A DNA stretch of 64,000 nt, from contig NZ_JASHJI010000001.1 in assembly GCF_030733265.1 (NCBI RefSeq), forward strand, positions 310,001 to 374,000, read 5' to 3'. A program made the position numbers and the translations under genes. This document shows, piece by piece, positions 8,039 through 17,880 of this stretch. The number at the start of each line of letters is the position of its first letter. Within the stretch, counting starts at the first letter, position 1. The notes below the pieces were generated by a model. That model did not search any database and was not told the origin of the DNA. It worked only from the letters and a program-made list of their open reading frames with translations. Source of the stretch: Roseibium sp. MMSF_3412 (lineage in GTDB: Bacteria > Pseudomonadota > Alphaproteobacteria > Rhizobiales > Stappiaceae).

Positions 8039-8887
8039 ATGCCGGAACGTCTGGAGATCGATGCCCTGCGCGCGTTGCTGACGATCGTGCAGCAGGGCGG
8101 CGTCACAAGGGCCGCCGAACATCTGTGCGTGTCCCAGTCGGCGGTCAGCCACAAGATCAGGCGGCTGGAGCAAAACCTTGATTGCGAGCTTTTGACCAGA
8201 CGCACGGGAGCTCCGCTTCTGACGGAAGATGGCGAACGCCTCAAGACCTATGCAAGCCGGATTGTCGATCTGCATGACGAGGCCCTCGCCTCGCTGCGAA
8301 AACGCCCGGTTTCAGGTACGATCCGGCTCGGCATGACCGAGGACACGACGACAAGCGGCGTTGCCCGGATCCTCGGCCGGTTCACACGGCTCTTCCCCGA
8401 AATCACGGTGCACACACGCGCGAGCCAGAGCCTGTGTGTTCAGGACTGGCTGCAGGCGGGCGAACTCGACCTTGCGGTGATGCAGATCTTCAAGAAGGAC
8501 GTTCAGCCCGGTGATCTGATCCTTTTTGAGGACACGCTTCACTGGGTCCGCTCAAAAGACCTTGTCCTGGATACGAGTGATCGCATTCCGTTCCTGTCGT
8601 TTGACAGCAACTGCTTTTACAAGGTCTGGGCCTTTTCAGAAGGCCTATCAGCGGGTCATCGGTTCGAAAACGTTCTGGAATGCCCGAGCGCTGCGGGCAT
8701 TCAGTCGGCAGTCAGGTCGGGTCTTGGCGTCGCGCTTTTGAACGGACTGCATGTCACCCCGGATATCGCCACGATAGCGGGCGTGTTTCCCACGCCCCCC
8801 GACATCACCTACATCGCCCGGGTTCAGGACGGCGCGCGCAGTCCGGCTGTCGACGCGTTGATCAGCGAGATTGCCAAGGAAGTCTAG
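8039..8887 (+). CDS. LysR family transcriptional regulator
   Basis: Start set at ATG 8039, 8 bases after GAAAGG; upstream in-frame ATGs at 7994 and 8024 would overlap the operator region. The 282-residue protein has the LysR winged helix at about 5-62 (ALLTIVQQGGVTRAAEHLCVSQSAVSHKIRRLEQ) and a periplasmic-binding-fold effector domain from about 90. It probably controls the divergent hydrolase/dehalogenase pair. The effector is unknown. Confidence 0.9.
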   Translation: MPERLEIDALRALLTIVQQGGVTRAAEHLCVSQSAVSHKIRRLEQNLDCELLTRRTGAPLLTEDGERLKTYASRIVDLHDEALASLRKRPVSGTIRLGMTEDTTTSGVARILGRFTRLFPEITVHTRASQSLCVQDWLQAGELDLAVMQIFKKDVQPGDLILFEDTLHWVRSKDLVLDTSDRIPFLSFDSNCFYKVWAFSEGLSAGHRFENVLECPSAAGIQSAVRSGLGVALLNGLHVTPDIATIAGVFPTPPDITYIARVQDGARSPAVDALISEIAKEV

Positions 8888-8960
8888 TCGGCCATCCCGT
8901 TGCGCATTGCCGGTTAGATTGAGGCGCACGCAATCTCGGAACGCAAGCCCTCAAAACAAA

Positions 8961-8988
8961 CGGCGGCTGCAAGGTTCAGCAGCCGCCG
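8961..8988 (-). terminator. Rho-independent terminator of glcB
   Basis: A perfect 10-bp stem CGGCGGCTGC/GCAGCCGCCG with an 8-base loop. On the minus strand it is followed by TTTGTTTT, so it ends the malate synthase transcript; it could also stop the convergent LysR transcript. Confidence 0.8.
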
Positions 8989-9033
8989 TGAATTTTCCGT
9001 CATCGGCGCTTCAGGTGCCGGCGCTTGGCCAGA

Positions 9034-11193
9034 TCAGGCCGCTTTGGATTTAAACTCGATCCGGCGGCGGTGAAGCACCGGCTCCGTGTATCCGTTCGGC
9101 TGGCTGGTGCCTTCGATGACAAGTTCGCAGGCGGCCTGGAAGGCGACAGAATTGTCGAAATCGGCGGCCATCGGCCGGTAAAGCGGGTCGCCGGCATTCT
9201 GTTCGTCAACGACGGCGGCCATGCGTTTCATGGTTTCCATGACCTGCTCTTTCGTCGCCACGCCATGATGCAGCCAGTTGGCGATATGCTGGGACGAAAT
9301 CCGCAAGGTCGCGCGGTCCTCCATCAGGCCGACATTGTTGATGTCCGGAACCTTGGAGCAGCCGATGCCCTGTTCGACCCAGCGCACGACATAACCAAGA
9401 ATGCCCTGTGCATTGTTGTCGAGTTCGGCCTGAATATCAGCCGGAGCCCAGTTCGGACGTTCGGCAACGGGGATGGAGAGGATGTCCTCAACCTTGGCGG
9501 CGTCACGTGACCTGAGCTCTGCCTGGCGGTTCGCGACCGAGACCTGGTAGTAATGAAGCGCGTGCAGGGTCGCGGCCGTCGGGGACGGCACCCAGGCGGT
9601 GTTGGCGCCGGACATCGGATGCCCGATCTTCTGTTCCAGCATCGCCTGCATCAGGTCCGGCATCGCCCACATGCCCTTGCCGATCTGCGCATGCCCCGGC
9701 AGGCCGCAGGCAAGGCCGACATCGACATTGTTGTTTTCGTAGGCACCGATCCAGGTGGAGGCTTTCATGTCGCCCTTGCGGATCATCGGGCCGGCTTCCA
9801 TCGACGTGTGCATCTCGTCGCCGGTGCGATCGAGGAAACCGGTATTGATGAAGAAAACGCGGTCCTTTGCCTGACGGATACACTCCTTGAGGTTGATCGT
9901 CGTGCGACGCTCCTCATCCATGATGCCCATCTTGAGCGTGTTCCGCTCAAGGCCGAGTGCGTCTTCGATCCGGTCGAAGATCTCCGAAGCGAACGCGACT
10001 TCTTCCGGGCCATGCATCTTCGGCTTCACGATATAGACCGACCCTGCCCGGCTATTGATGTTGCCGCCATTCGGGCCAATGTCATGCAGCGCGATCAGAG
10101 AGGTGATCATGCCGTCGAGAAGGCCTTCCGGAACCTCGTTGCCGTCCTTGTCCAGCACCGCGTCGATGGTCATCAGGTGGCCGACATTGCGCACCAGAAG
10201 AAGCGAGCGGCCATGGAGCGTCAGAGCACTGCCATCCGGAGCCGTATAGTTCCGGTCGCCATTCAGCCGGCGCGTGACCGACTTGCCACCCTTTTCGAAC
10301 GTATCCTCAAGGTCTCCCTTCATCAGGCCCAGCCAGTTGCCGTAGACAACGACCTTGTCCTCCGCGTCGACAGCGGCAACGGAGTCCTCGCAGTCCATGA
10401 TCGTGGACATGGCCGATTCAAGCACGACGTCAGAGATGTGTGCCGCGTCCGTCTTGCCGATCGGATGCTGCGCATCGATGTTGATTTCCAGATGAAGGCC
10501 GTTCTTGACCAGAAGGATCTTGTACGGCCCATCGGTGTCGCCGGAATAGCCGGCGAACTGCGCCGGGTCCGCCAGGGAGACACTGCCGCCTGCCGTCTTC
10601 ACGACCAGTGCCTCGTCGCCGATGGCAAAGCCCGTCGCGTCCGTCCAGCTGCCGGCTGAAAGCGGTACCGCCTCATCGAGAACCTTGCGGGCATAGGCGA
10701 TCACCTCTGCACCGCGGTCAGGGTCGAACCCTCCCGGTGCCGGCTTCGACCCCATGGCATCGGTGCCGTAAAGCGCATCGTAGAGGGAGCCCCAGCGTGC
10801 GTTTGCCGCGTTGAGCGCGTAGCGTGCGTTCATGACCGGCACGACAAGCTGCGGGCCGGCGACAGACCCGATTTCCGGATCGACCCTCGCCGTGCCAACG
10901 CCGAAGTCGTCGCCCTGGGGCACGAGATAGCCGATATCTGTCAGGAAAGCCTTGTAGGTGGCCATGTCGGGCGTTCCCGGATTGGCCTTGTGCCAGGCGT
11001 CGATCTTTTCCTGAAGCGCATCTCGTCTTTGCAGCAGCGCCCTGTTGCGCGGCGCAAGATCATGAACGAGGGACGACAGGCTGCTCCAGAAATGATCCTG
11101 GTCTATTCCCGTTCCCGGCAAGACCTGACTGTTCACGAAGTCAAAAAGAACGTCGGCAACTTGCAATCCGTGGGCATTTGTTCGGGCAGTCAT
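9034..11193 (-). CDS. glcB: Malate synthase G
   Basis: Start placed at the ATG ending at 11193 ([14 protein letters not shown]), which has GGAG 8 bases upstream and gives 719 residues, the usual length of the G isoform (about 720); the longer open frame upstream is not family-like. The enzyme condenses glyoxylate and acetyl-CoA to malate in the cytoplasm. Recognisable blocks include the barrel region around [35 protein letters not shown] and the C-terminal [27 protein letters not shown], all in the expected order. It stands alone, divergent from an EamA transporter gene. Confidence 0.96.
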   Translation of the reverse strand: MTARTNAHGLQVADVLFDFVNSQVLPGTGIDQDHFWSSLSSLVHDLAPRNRALLQRRDALQEKIDAWHKANPGTPDMATYKAFLTDIGYLVPQGDDFGVGTARVDPEIGSVAGPQLVVPVMNARYALNAANARWGSLYDALYGTDAMGSKPAPGGFDPDRGAEVIAYARKVLDEAVPLSAGSWTDATGFAIGDEALVVKTAGGSVSLADPAQFAGYSGDTDGPYKILLVKNGLHLEINIDAQHPIGKTDAAHISDVVLESAMSTIMDCEDSVAAVDAEDKVVVYGNWLGLMKGDLEDTFEKGGKSVTRRLNGDRNYTAPDGSALTLHGRSLLLVRNVGHLMTIDAVLDKDGNEVPEGLLDGMITSLIALHDIGPNGGNINSRAGSVYIVKPKMHGPEEVAFASEIFDRIEDALGLERNTLKMGIMDEERRTTINLKECIRQAKDRVFFINTGFLDRTGDEMHTSMEAGPMIRKGDMKASTWIGAYENNNVDVGLACGLPGHAQIGKGMWAMPDLMQAMLEQKIGHPMSGANTAWVPSPTAATLHALHYYQVSVANRQAELRSRDAAKVEDILSIPVAERPNWAPADIQAELDNNAQGILGYVVRWVEQGIGCSKVPDINNVGLMEDRATLRISSQHIANWLHHGVATKEQVMETMKRMAAVVDEQNAGDPLYRPMAADFDNSVAFQAACELVIEGTSQPNGYTEPVLHRRRIEFKSKAA

Positions 11194-11418
11194 TCGTATC
11201 TCCAGGCGCATGGCTCGAGTATTGTCATTTAACGGTGTTTTGGGGCGTTCCGTGCCATTCGTCAATTGCTCAAGAAAACGCATGACTTTTTCCAAAACGG
11301 AAAAAATAAACATTATTATATCTGAAATCGCGCATCCGGAGCGAAGATTTGGCTTTCCGTCCAACGGCTGATCCTATACCGGTGTCTTCTCCAGACTGTT
11401 CCGCTTTCCAGGCCCTGC
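11194..11418. promoter_or_regulatory. Divergent promoter region of glcB and the EamA gene
   Basis: A 225-base spacer with an AT-rich core at about 11285-11325 (AAAAAATAAACATTATTATATC). No clear operator palindrome was found. Promoters for both genes are inferred from position and base composition. Confidence 0.35.
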
Positions 11419-12339
11419 ATGTTCGCGATAGCTCGAAGATTCGGCGACATGACATATGGCAATGCCTTTGTCATGCTGACGCTCACCACCCTTTTCTGGG
11501 GCGGCAACACGGTTGCCGGCCGCCTTGCCGTCGGCGAGGTCTCCCCGATGATGGTGGTGTTCTTGCGCTGGGTGCTGGTCGCCGGCATTCTCGTGCCGCT
11601 GTGCTGGACCCGGATCCGGGCCGACTGGCACATCATGCGCCCGTATCTGCCGCGCATGATCCTGATGGCCGCGTTCGGGTTTGTCGGGTTCAACTCGCTG
11701 TTCTATGTCGCGGCAACCCAGACAACAGCCGTCAATCTGGGCATTATCCAGGGGTCCATGCCGATCATCGTCCTGATCGGTTCGGTGATTTTCTTCGGGA
11801 CGAAAGTCCGGGTTCTGCAGGTGCTCGGCATTCTGCTGACCCTGGTGGGGGTGACCATGATCGCGGCACAGGGGAGCCTTGAAGTTCTCATGTCACTGGC
11901 CGTCAACCCGGGCGACGGTTACATGCTGCTGTCGTGTCTTCTCTATTCAAGCTATGCGCTTGCCCTGAGGAACCGTCCGAAAGTCTCCGGTCTGACCTTC
12001 TTTGCCGTTCTGTCGGCCATATCCGTGCTGGCGTCGATCCCCGGCATGATCTTTGAAGTCTCGACCGGAACGGCAAAGTGGCCGACTTTCGACGGCTGGC
12101 TGGTCGTGCTTTACATCGCCGTTTTTCCGTCCTGCCTTTCGCAGATCTTCTTCATGCGGGGTGTCGACCTCATCGGGCCGGCGCGCGCCGGGGTTTTCGT
12201 CAATCTCGTTCCGATCTTTGCTGCTGTGCTCGCCGTTTCGATCCTCGGCGAACAATTCAGGACGCACCACGGCGTTGCCCTCGTCCTGGTTCTGGGCGGG
12301 ATCTGGCTTTCGGAGCGCAAGGCGGCCCCTGCGGCCTGA
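11419..12339 (+). CDS. EamA/DMT family transporter
   Basis: The 306-residue integral membrane protein has about ten hydrophobic segments in two repeats of five, each with the EamA pattern (FWGGNTVAGRLA in the first, FFAVLSAIS and a late GRAP-like RAGVFVNLVPIFAAVLAV in the second). Members export metabolites or drugs across the inner membrane; the substrate cannot be predicted. Either ATG 11419 or ATG 11449 could be the start; neither has a strong ribosome site. Confidence 0.88.
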   Translation: MFAIARRFGDMTYGNAFVMLTLTTLFWGGNTVAGRLAVGEVSPMMVVFLRWVLVAGILVPLCWTRIRADWHIMRPYLPRMILMAAFGFVGFNSLFYVAATQTTAVNLGIIQGSMPIIVLIGSVIFFGTKVRVLQVLGILLTLVGVTMIAAQGSLEVLMSLAVNPGDGYMLLSCLLYSSYALALRNRPKVSGLTFFAVLSAISVLASIPGMIFEVSTGTAKWPTFDGWLVVLYIAVFPSCLSQIFFMRGVDLIGPARAGVFVNLVPIFAAVLAVSILGEQFRTHHGVALVLVLGGIWLSERKAAPAA

Positions 12340-12404
12340 AAGCAAGTGCCAAATAAAATCTCGGTGAATTTGATATCGCCGCATTCACAAGGCACATTGG
12401 GTTT

Positions 12405-15218
12405 ATGGAAACACCATTGATTACAGGCGCCTTCGCGCTTTTATTGATAACAATCTCCTTGCTGCAACCACTTGCCCGCCGGCTTGGACTCGCACCGAGC
12501 GTTCTGCTTGCGATCGTCGGCACGCTGATCGGGATCTCGGCGACCTACCTGTTCTACACGAGCCATACCAACACGTTTGACGACTTCGCCGAGATTTTCG
12601 CCGATCCACCTCTGAACTCAGAGATGATCCTTTACATGTTTCTGCCGTTGCTGCTGTTCCAGACAACGATCACGCTGGATATCCGCAGAATTCTTGAGGA
12701 TATTGTCCCGATCCTGGTGATGGCGGTCCTGGCCGTGTTTGTGGCGACCGGCTTCATCGGCTTCGCCCTCTACCCGCTTACATCCATTTTCGTTTCGAAG
12801 GAAATCACGCTGATCGTGTGCCTCCTGCTCGGTGCGATCGTCGCAACGACCGATCCGGTCGCCGTCGTCGCCATTTTCCGGGATATCGGCGCGCCCGCAC
12901 GGCTTGGCCGGATCGTCGAAGGCGAGAGTCTCTTGAACGATGCCGCCGCAATCGTGATCTTCGTCATTCTGCTCGGCGTCCTCACCCAGGATCAGGCCAT
13001 CACCTTCAGCGAAGCGGCCATTGCGTTCGGCAGATCCTTCATTGGCGGACTGATCGTGGGGGCTATCCTGGCGCGCGTGGCCGTCAGCCTGCTGTCACTG
13101 ATGCGCGACCTGCCTCTCGCACAGGTGACCCTCAGCCTCGCCCTGCCCTATGGAACATACGTCCTGAGCGACCAGTTCGCGGATGTGTCGGCCGTTGTCG
13201 CCGTGGTGTGCGCGGGCACGATCTTCAACCTTTACGGCCTTTCGCGTATTCAGCCGCAAAACTGGCAGTTCCTGCATTCGGTCTGGGAACAGCTTTCCTT
13301 CTGGGCCGCTTCCCTGATCTTTCTGCTGTCGGCGATCCTGATCCCCAAGCTGGTCGGCGGGTTCGCACCCATCGACATCCTGCTGCTGGCCGTCGTGATC
13401 GTGGCGGCTCTTGCCGCACGTGCGCTGGTGATCTTCGGGCTCCTGCCGATGATGAGCCTTTTCGGCGCAGGGCAATCGGTCAGCAACAAGTACAAGACGG
13501 TGATCCTGTGGGGCGGCATGCGCGGGGCCGTTACGCTGATCCTGGCGCTCAGCGTCTCGGAACACGCGGTCCTGAACGAGGAAATCTCCGGTTTCGTCAC
13601 CAAACTTGCGACCGGCTTCGTCCTGTTCACCCTGCTTGTTTACGGAACCAGTCTGAAACCGCTGATCCGTCTTCTTGGGCTGGACCGGCTGAATGCGCGG
13701 GACGAGGCGCTCAGAACCCAGTTCCTTTCGCTCTCCATGCTGGATGTCCGATCAGAACTCGAAGCCGCTGCCCAGAGCTATCACATCGATGATCGGGTCG
13801 CGTCTGGTGTTTTGAAAGGATACGAGGACCGGGCCGCCGCGGCGGCTTCGGAAACGAACAAGCTCGAAGAACTCTCGGACTGGGACCGCGTCCGTATCGG
13901 TCTGATCGCACTCGCCGACCGCGAGCAGCAGCTCGTTCTGGAGCATTTTCACGAGAAGACGATTTCGGGACGCGCGGTGTCACGTTTCCTGACGCTGACG
14001 GGCCAGATCGGCGACCTGACCCGAAGCGATGGCCGGGCGGGATACAACAAGGCGACGCGTCAGCCCCTGAAATTCGGTTTCGGCTTCCGGTTTGCGCAAG
14101 CGCTCCAGAGGCGCCTGCGGATCGCCCGGCCACTGGCCAATCAGCTTGCCGACCGGTTCGAGTTTCTGCTGATCTACAGGATCCTTGCCGACGAGCTGAT
14201 CGATTTCAACCAGCGCCGTATCCGGCCGCTTCTGGGCGAGCGTGTCGGCGATATCCTGAACGATATCCTGTGCCTGCGGCAGGACGAGACGATCCAGGCC
14301 ATCGACGCCTTGCGCCTTCAATACCCGGATTACGCGGATTCACTGGAACGCCTGTTCCTGCTCAAGGCCGGCGTGCGGCTTGAAGAAACCGCCTTTGACG
14401 ACGCCAAGGAGCAAATGCTGATCGGCACGGAACTCCACCGCGATCTGTTGCGCGACGTGGAAAACACCAGGCGCACGAGCCATACGCGGCCATCGCTTGA
14501 CCTCGGCCTGAAGACCCGCGATCTCGTCAGTGCCCATCCGCTGTTCAAGGACCTCCCCGGCAAGCAGCAAAAGGCGATCCGCCGGATGATGCGCCCGCAA
14601 TTTGCCACGCCCCGCGAAAAACTGATCCGCCGCGGAGACAGGGGCGATGCGGCCTATTTCATCGCCTCGGGCGCAGTGGAAGTGCAGGCGCCAAGCCACA
14701 CCGTCCGTCTCGGGCGCGGCGACGTCTTCGGCGAAATCGCGCTCATGACAGGCGGGCGGCGCAGTGCCGACGTGGTCGCGCTCGGCTACTGTCAGCTGCT
14801 AAGCCTCGGTGCGCATGATTTCAAATCCCTCATGGATCAGCATCCCGACCTGCGCGATCACGTCGTCGCCCTTGCCGAAATGAGACAGCTCATGAACACG
14901 GACAAGGCGGAGCACGAGATAGAAGACCCCGTTGTGCCGCAATTCGCCTCAGAGGATCCTGTGCAGGATCAGAAGGAGGCGGGCGAAGCGAAAAGCGAGG
15001 AAGGCGACCAGATCACCTCAGCCGATGCCGTTCCCGCCGCTGAGGGAACAGACACAGAGACGGTCAATATCGAGGTCACCGAGGAGATCAAGGTGACCGA
15101 AACGATCACGGTTTCGAAAAACAAGGACAAGACGGGCATCGCAAGCGCATCGGAAAACGGCTCCGAACAGGAAACTGCATCAGACAAGGAAACAAAGAAA
15201 GAGACCGCCTCGGGTTGA
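12405..15218 (+). CDS. CPA1-type Na+/H+ antiporter with C-terminal cyclic nucleotide-binding domain
   Basis: The 937-residue protein has a 12-segment NhaP/CPA1 antiporter core at about 1-430; the ion-binding region is GAIVATTDPVAVVAIF with ESLLNDAAAIVIF. A helical cytoplasmic stretch follows, then a CNB domain at about 705-825 with an apparently complete phosphate-binding cassette (FGEIALM followed by RRSADV, Arg present). The last 105 residues are acidic, low-complexity Glu/Thr/Lys-rich sequence. It probably exchanges cations for protons at the inner membrane under cAMP or similar control. The architecture resembles plant SOS1-like antiporters. Confidence 0.88.
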   Translation: METPLITGAFALLLITISLLQPLARRLGLAPSVLLAIVGTLIGISATYLFYTSHTNTFDDFAEIFADPPLNSEMILYMFLPLLLFQTTITLDIRRILEDIVPILVMAVLAVFVATGFIGFALYPLTSIFVSKEITLIVCLLLGAIVATTDPVAVVAIFRDIGAPARLGRIVEGESLLNDAAAIVIFVILLGVLTQDQAITFSEAAIAFGRSFIGGLIVGAILARVAVSLLSLMRDLPLAQVTLSLALPYGTYVLSDQFADVSAVVAVVCAGTIFNLYGLSRIQPQNWQFLHSVWEQLSFWAASLIFLLSAILIPKLVGGFAPIDILLLAVVIVAALAARALVIFGLLPMMSLFGAGQSVSNKYKTVILWGGMRGAVTLILALSVSEHAVLNEEISGFVTKLATGFVLFTLLVYGTSLKPLIRLLGLDRLNARDEALRTQFLSLSMLDVRSELEAAAQSYHIDDRVASGVLKGYEDRAAAAASETNKLEELSDWDRVRIGLIALADREQQLVLEHFHEKTISGRAVSRFLTLTGQIGDLTRSDGRAGYNKATRQPLKFGFGFRFAQALQRRLRIARPLANQLADRFEFLLIYRILADELIDFNQRRIRPLLGERVGDILNDILCLRQDETIQAIDALRLQYPDYADSLERLFLLKAGVRLEETAFDDAKEQMLIGTELHRDLLRDVENTRRTSHTRPSLDLGLKTRDLVSAHPLFKDLPGKQQKAIRRMMRPQFATPREKLIRRGDRGDAAYFIASGAVEVQAPSHTVRLGRGDVFGEIALMTGGRRSADVVALGYCQLLSLGAHDFKSLMDQHPDLRDHVVALAEMRQLMNTDKAEHEIEDPVVPQFASEDPVQDQKEAGEAKSEEGDQITSADAVPAAEGTDTETVNIEVTEEIKVTETITVSKNKDKTGIASASENGSEQETASDKETKKETASG

Positions 15219-15227
15219 GGCGGTCTC
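15201..15227 (-). terminator. Terminator of the MscS gene lying inside the end of the antiporter gene
   Basis: A perfect 11-bp stem GAGACCGCCTC/GAGGCGGTCTC with a 5-base loop. Read on the minus strand it is followed by TTTCTTTG, so it best serves the mscS transcript. It overlaps the last codons and stop of the convergent antiporter gene. Confidence 0.75.
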
Positions 15228-15248
15228 CCGGATAGCGCATGAAACCGT

Positions 15249-16055
15249 TTATCCGGCCTTCTGGATCTCGACGGAATGCGGATAGGGAATGGACACCCCG
15301 CCCGCATCAAAGGCTTCCTTGACGGCCTTGAGCATGTGGAACTTGAGTTCCCAGTAATCCGCTGCCTCGCACCAAAGGCGCACACCGAGATCGACGGAAC
15401 TGTCTCCCAGGTTGGTGACGCGCACCCATGGCTCTGGGTCCTTGTGAACCCGTTCGTCCGCATTGGCGACATCCAGGATGATCTGGATGGCCTTGTCGGC
15501 ATCGTCGCCGTAGTCAATGCCGAAGGTCAGGTCGAGCCGGCGCGTGTCATGCGCCGAAAAATTGGTCACGACCGCACCCCATGCCTGACCGTTCGGCATG
15601 ATGATCTGCACGTTGTCGGGCGTCACGAGTTCCGTAACGAAAATATTCAGATCCTTGACCGTGCCCGAGGTGCCGCCGATGTCGACAAACTGGCCGATCT
15701 TGTAAGGCCGGAAGATGATCAGCATCACCCCGGCAGCAACGTCGCTCAACGTTCCCTGGAGCGCGAGACCAATGGCCAGGGTACCGGCACCGAGGACGGC
15801 GACAAGGCTGGTTGCCTCGATGCCGAAGAGCTGGAGGATCGCAATCAGCGTGACCAGCAGGATCAGCCAGCGGACGATGGACGCGGCGAACCCGCCGATC
15901 GTGTCATCGATCTGCGGATGACTGACGATCCTGCGCCGCACCAGTCCAGAGATCATGCCTGCCACAATCCAGCCGATGATGAGAACAACGACTGCTTTCA
16001 CCGCATTGATAATCAGTGGCCCGTACGCCCCGACCTGATCCATTGCGCTTTCCAT
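15249..16055 (-). CDS. Small-conductance mechanosensitive channel, MscS family
   Basis: The 268-residue protein has three membrane segments, at about 11-35, 57-82 and 85-108. The third is the Gly/Ala-rich pore helix (LGAGTLAIGLALQGTLSDVAAG). An MscS beta domain (GTSGTVKDLNIFVTELVTPDN) and a C-terminal alpha/beta domain follow. It opens on membrane tension to release osmolytes at the inner membrane. It is convergent with the antiporter gene, so two ion/osmotic functions are neighbours, though on separate transcripts. Confidence 0.93.
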   Translation of the reverse strand: MESAMDQVGAYGPLIINAVKAVVVLIIGWIVAGMISGLVRRRIVSHPQIDDTIGGFAASIVRWLILLVTLIAILQLFGIEATSLVAVLGAGTLAIGLALQGTLSDVAAGVMLIIFRPYKIGQFVDIGGTSGTVKDLNIFVTELVTPDNVQIIMPNGQAWGAVVTNFSAHDTRRLDLTFGIDYGDDADKAIQIILDVANADERVHKDPEPWVRVTNLGDSSVDLGVRLWCEAADYWELKFHMLKAVKEAFDAGGVSIPYPHSVEIQKAG

Positions 16056-16174
16056 GCGATCCCCCTTATTGGAAACAACCCGACCGTTCTGATCCGACTT
16101 AACTCCAGAATTGTGAACGCGTCAAAACAATCGGGTCTTCGACCACAGATTGGTATGGCCGCCCGGAACTGTGC

Positions 16175-17692
16175 CTAAGCGTGTGTGTCGCGCCAGTCTT
16201 CCAGGAACTGGACCATGTCCTCGTTCCCGCATCCGGATATGAAATCTGGATAAAGCACGCTGCCGGCCTCCAGAAGCAGCCGCGCGCAGGACACGTGATC
16301 GGCTTCCGGACGCTTGGGCGCGAATTCGGACCCGTGAATAACCGTGTCGAGAGCGTCGCCGCCATAGTCGTTCTTGCGCGTCAGATCCGGCCCCAACGCA
16401 AGAAAATAGCGCGTCTCGTCGACAAGTCCGTTCCAGCCGGCAACGTGAAGCGGCGGCAGGCCCATCGTGTCGGGAACATCCGGATCGAGGCCCGCGCGCA
16501 CGAGCCGCTTCATGTGGTCCAGCTTGCCCGGGATGAAGGCGAGACGGGTCAGGAGCCCCTGGTCTTCCTCGCTCAGACGGGACGTATCGAGCACTCCGGG
16601 CGCATCCGCACCGGAGGCGCATGCCGACAGGATGGCTTCGTTGCTGTCGAGCGTACCCGCTAAGCCCTTCCGCGCCAGATGGTCCGCGACCGCGTCATTG
16701 CCGTAGATGCAGGCCATTGCGTGGGCGGTGTGACCGTCCCACACCGCGTTCGGATCGGCACCGAATTTCAGAAGCAATTCGACCACTTCGACCGAGCCGC
16801 CGCGCCTGGCCGCCTGATGCAGCGACGGGATCGTGTTCATCGGCTGACCGCTCGGATGATCGGGCACGGTCAGGTTCGGATCCGCACCGGCTTCCAGGAG
16901 CATCCGCACCATCTCGACATTGTCGAAATCGAGCGCTCTGGGCAGCGCGTTCGTACCATCCGGTTTTGCTCCGTGTTTCAGAAGCAGCGCCAACGCCCGC
17001 GTATGCCCGAGTTCCGTGCTGTGATAGAGGCTTTCGTCATCATTCGGATCGGCACCGTGCTCCAGGAGCCATTTGCCCAATTCGAAATTGTCCGCGTGGC
17101 ACATGGCCCCGTAGAGCGCAGACAGCTTGTAGTCGCCGTCGGGTTCCGGCGAATAACCGTCGTCCACGTTTGCGCCGCCCGCCCGAAGCAGTTCCGCGAT
17201 GGCGAGCATATCGCCGGACTTTTCCGGTCTGCGGTGGATTTCCTGCGAATAGGCCAGGTGCAGCATCGGCGACCTGACGCCAACCTTGCGCGTCGCTGAT
17301 GTCCGGTCCGTGTCAACCGCGCGGCGGACGCCGTCCAGATCATAGAGCGCGGCTTGCAGGCCCAGATTGTCGTCTTTCAGATCAGGGTCCTCGTTCAGCA
17401 ATCGCTCCGTCACCCAGTGCTGACCGAAATAAAGCGCAATCTTCAGCCGTTCGGCTTTCTCTTCCCGGTTCATCGCCCGGCTTTCGATGGCAAATTTGAG
17501 TTTCGGCCAGCTGTCCTGCCCGGCCTCGCGTGCGATCACATGCAGGAAATCCGCGTGTCTGAGCTGTCTGTCGGCAGGCACGTGGACGGACACGCGCGCA
17601 AGCGCGTCCGCATCGCCTGCCGCATGTTGCTTTCGCAGCGCGCGAGCAGCCTTCTTGTAAGCTGCAAGATCCTGGGGAATGCCGTCGGTCAT
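16175..17692 (-). CDS. Ankyrin repeat protein
   Basis: The 505-residue cytoplasmic protein has an N-terminal helical module (about 8-70) ending in IAREAGQDSWPKLK, a motif common before bacterial ankyrin arrays. At least six ankyrin-type repeats run from about 190 to 490, recognisable by LLEHGADPN, LLKHGAKPD, LLEAGADPN and LLKFGADPN. It has no signal peptide and no enzymatic domain, so a protein-binding role is all that can be inferred. It is a single gene between mscS and the acyl-CoA operon. Confidence 0.85.
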   Translation of the reverse strand: MTDGIPQDLAAYKKAARALRKQHAAGDADALARVSVHVPADRQLRHADFLHVIAREAGQDSWPKLKFAIESRAMNREEKAERLKIALYFGQHWVTERLLNEDPDLKDDNLGLQAALYDLDGVRRAVDTDRTSATRKVGVRSPMLHLAYSQEIHRRPEKSGDMLAIAELLRAGGANVDDGYSPEPDGDYKLSALYGAMCHADNFELGKWLLEHGADPNDDESLYHSTELGHTRALALLLKHGAKPDGTNALPRALDFDNVEMVRMLLEAGADPNLTVPDHPSGQPMNTIPSLHQAARRGGSVEVVELLLKFGADPNAVWDGHTAHAMACIYGNDAVADHLARKGLAGTLDSNEAILSACASGADAPGVLDTSRLSEEDQGLLTRLAFIPGKLDHMKRLVRAGLDPDVPDTMGLPPLHVAGWNGLVDETRYFLALGPDLTRKNDYGGDALDTVIHGSEFAPKRPEADHVSCARLLLEAGSVLYPDFISGCGNEDMVQFLEDWRDTHA

Positions 17693-17880
17693 GGCTTTTC
17701 TCCTGTTTATACCGCCCGGACGATCCGCTGGTTTCGGGCGCAGGTGAAAAACCGGCTATGTGCGTTGGGTGTCAGGGTGCTTTCGCTTTCCGCGGATCCG
17801 GCTGCCGCCCTCGTCGACCCTGAAAAGCTGCCTGAACGGACTTACAATTGCAAGCCCGTCCTGGTTCAAGCTTGCGCGCG

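Noticed and set aside
9553..10659. 368-codon plus-strand frame inside glcB
   Set aside because: Antisense to malate synthase G over its conserved blocks; shadow frame.
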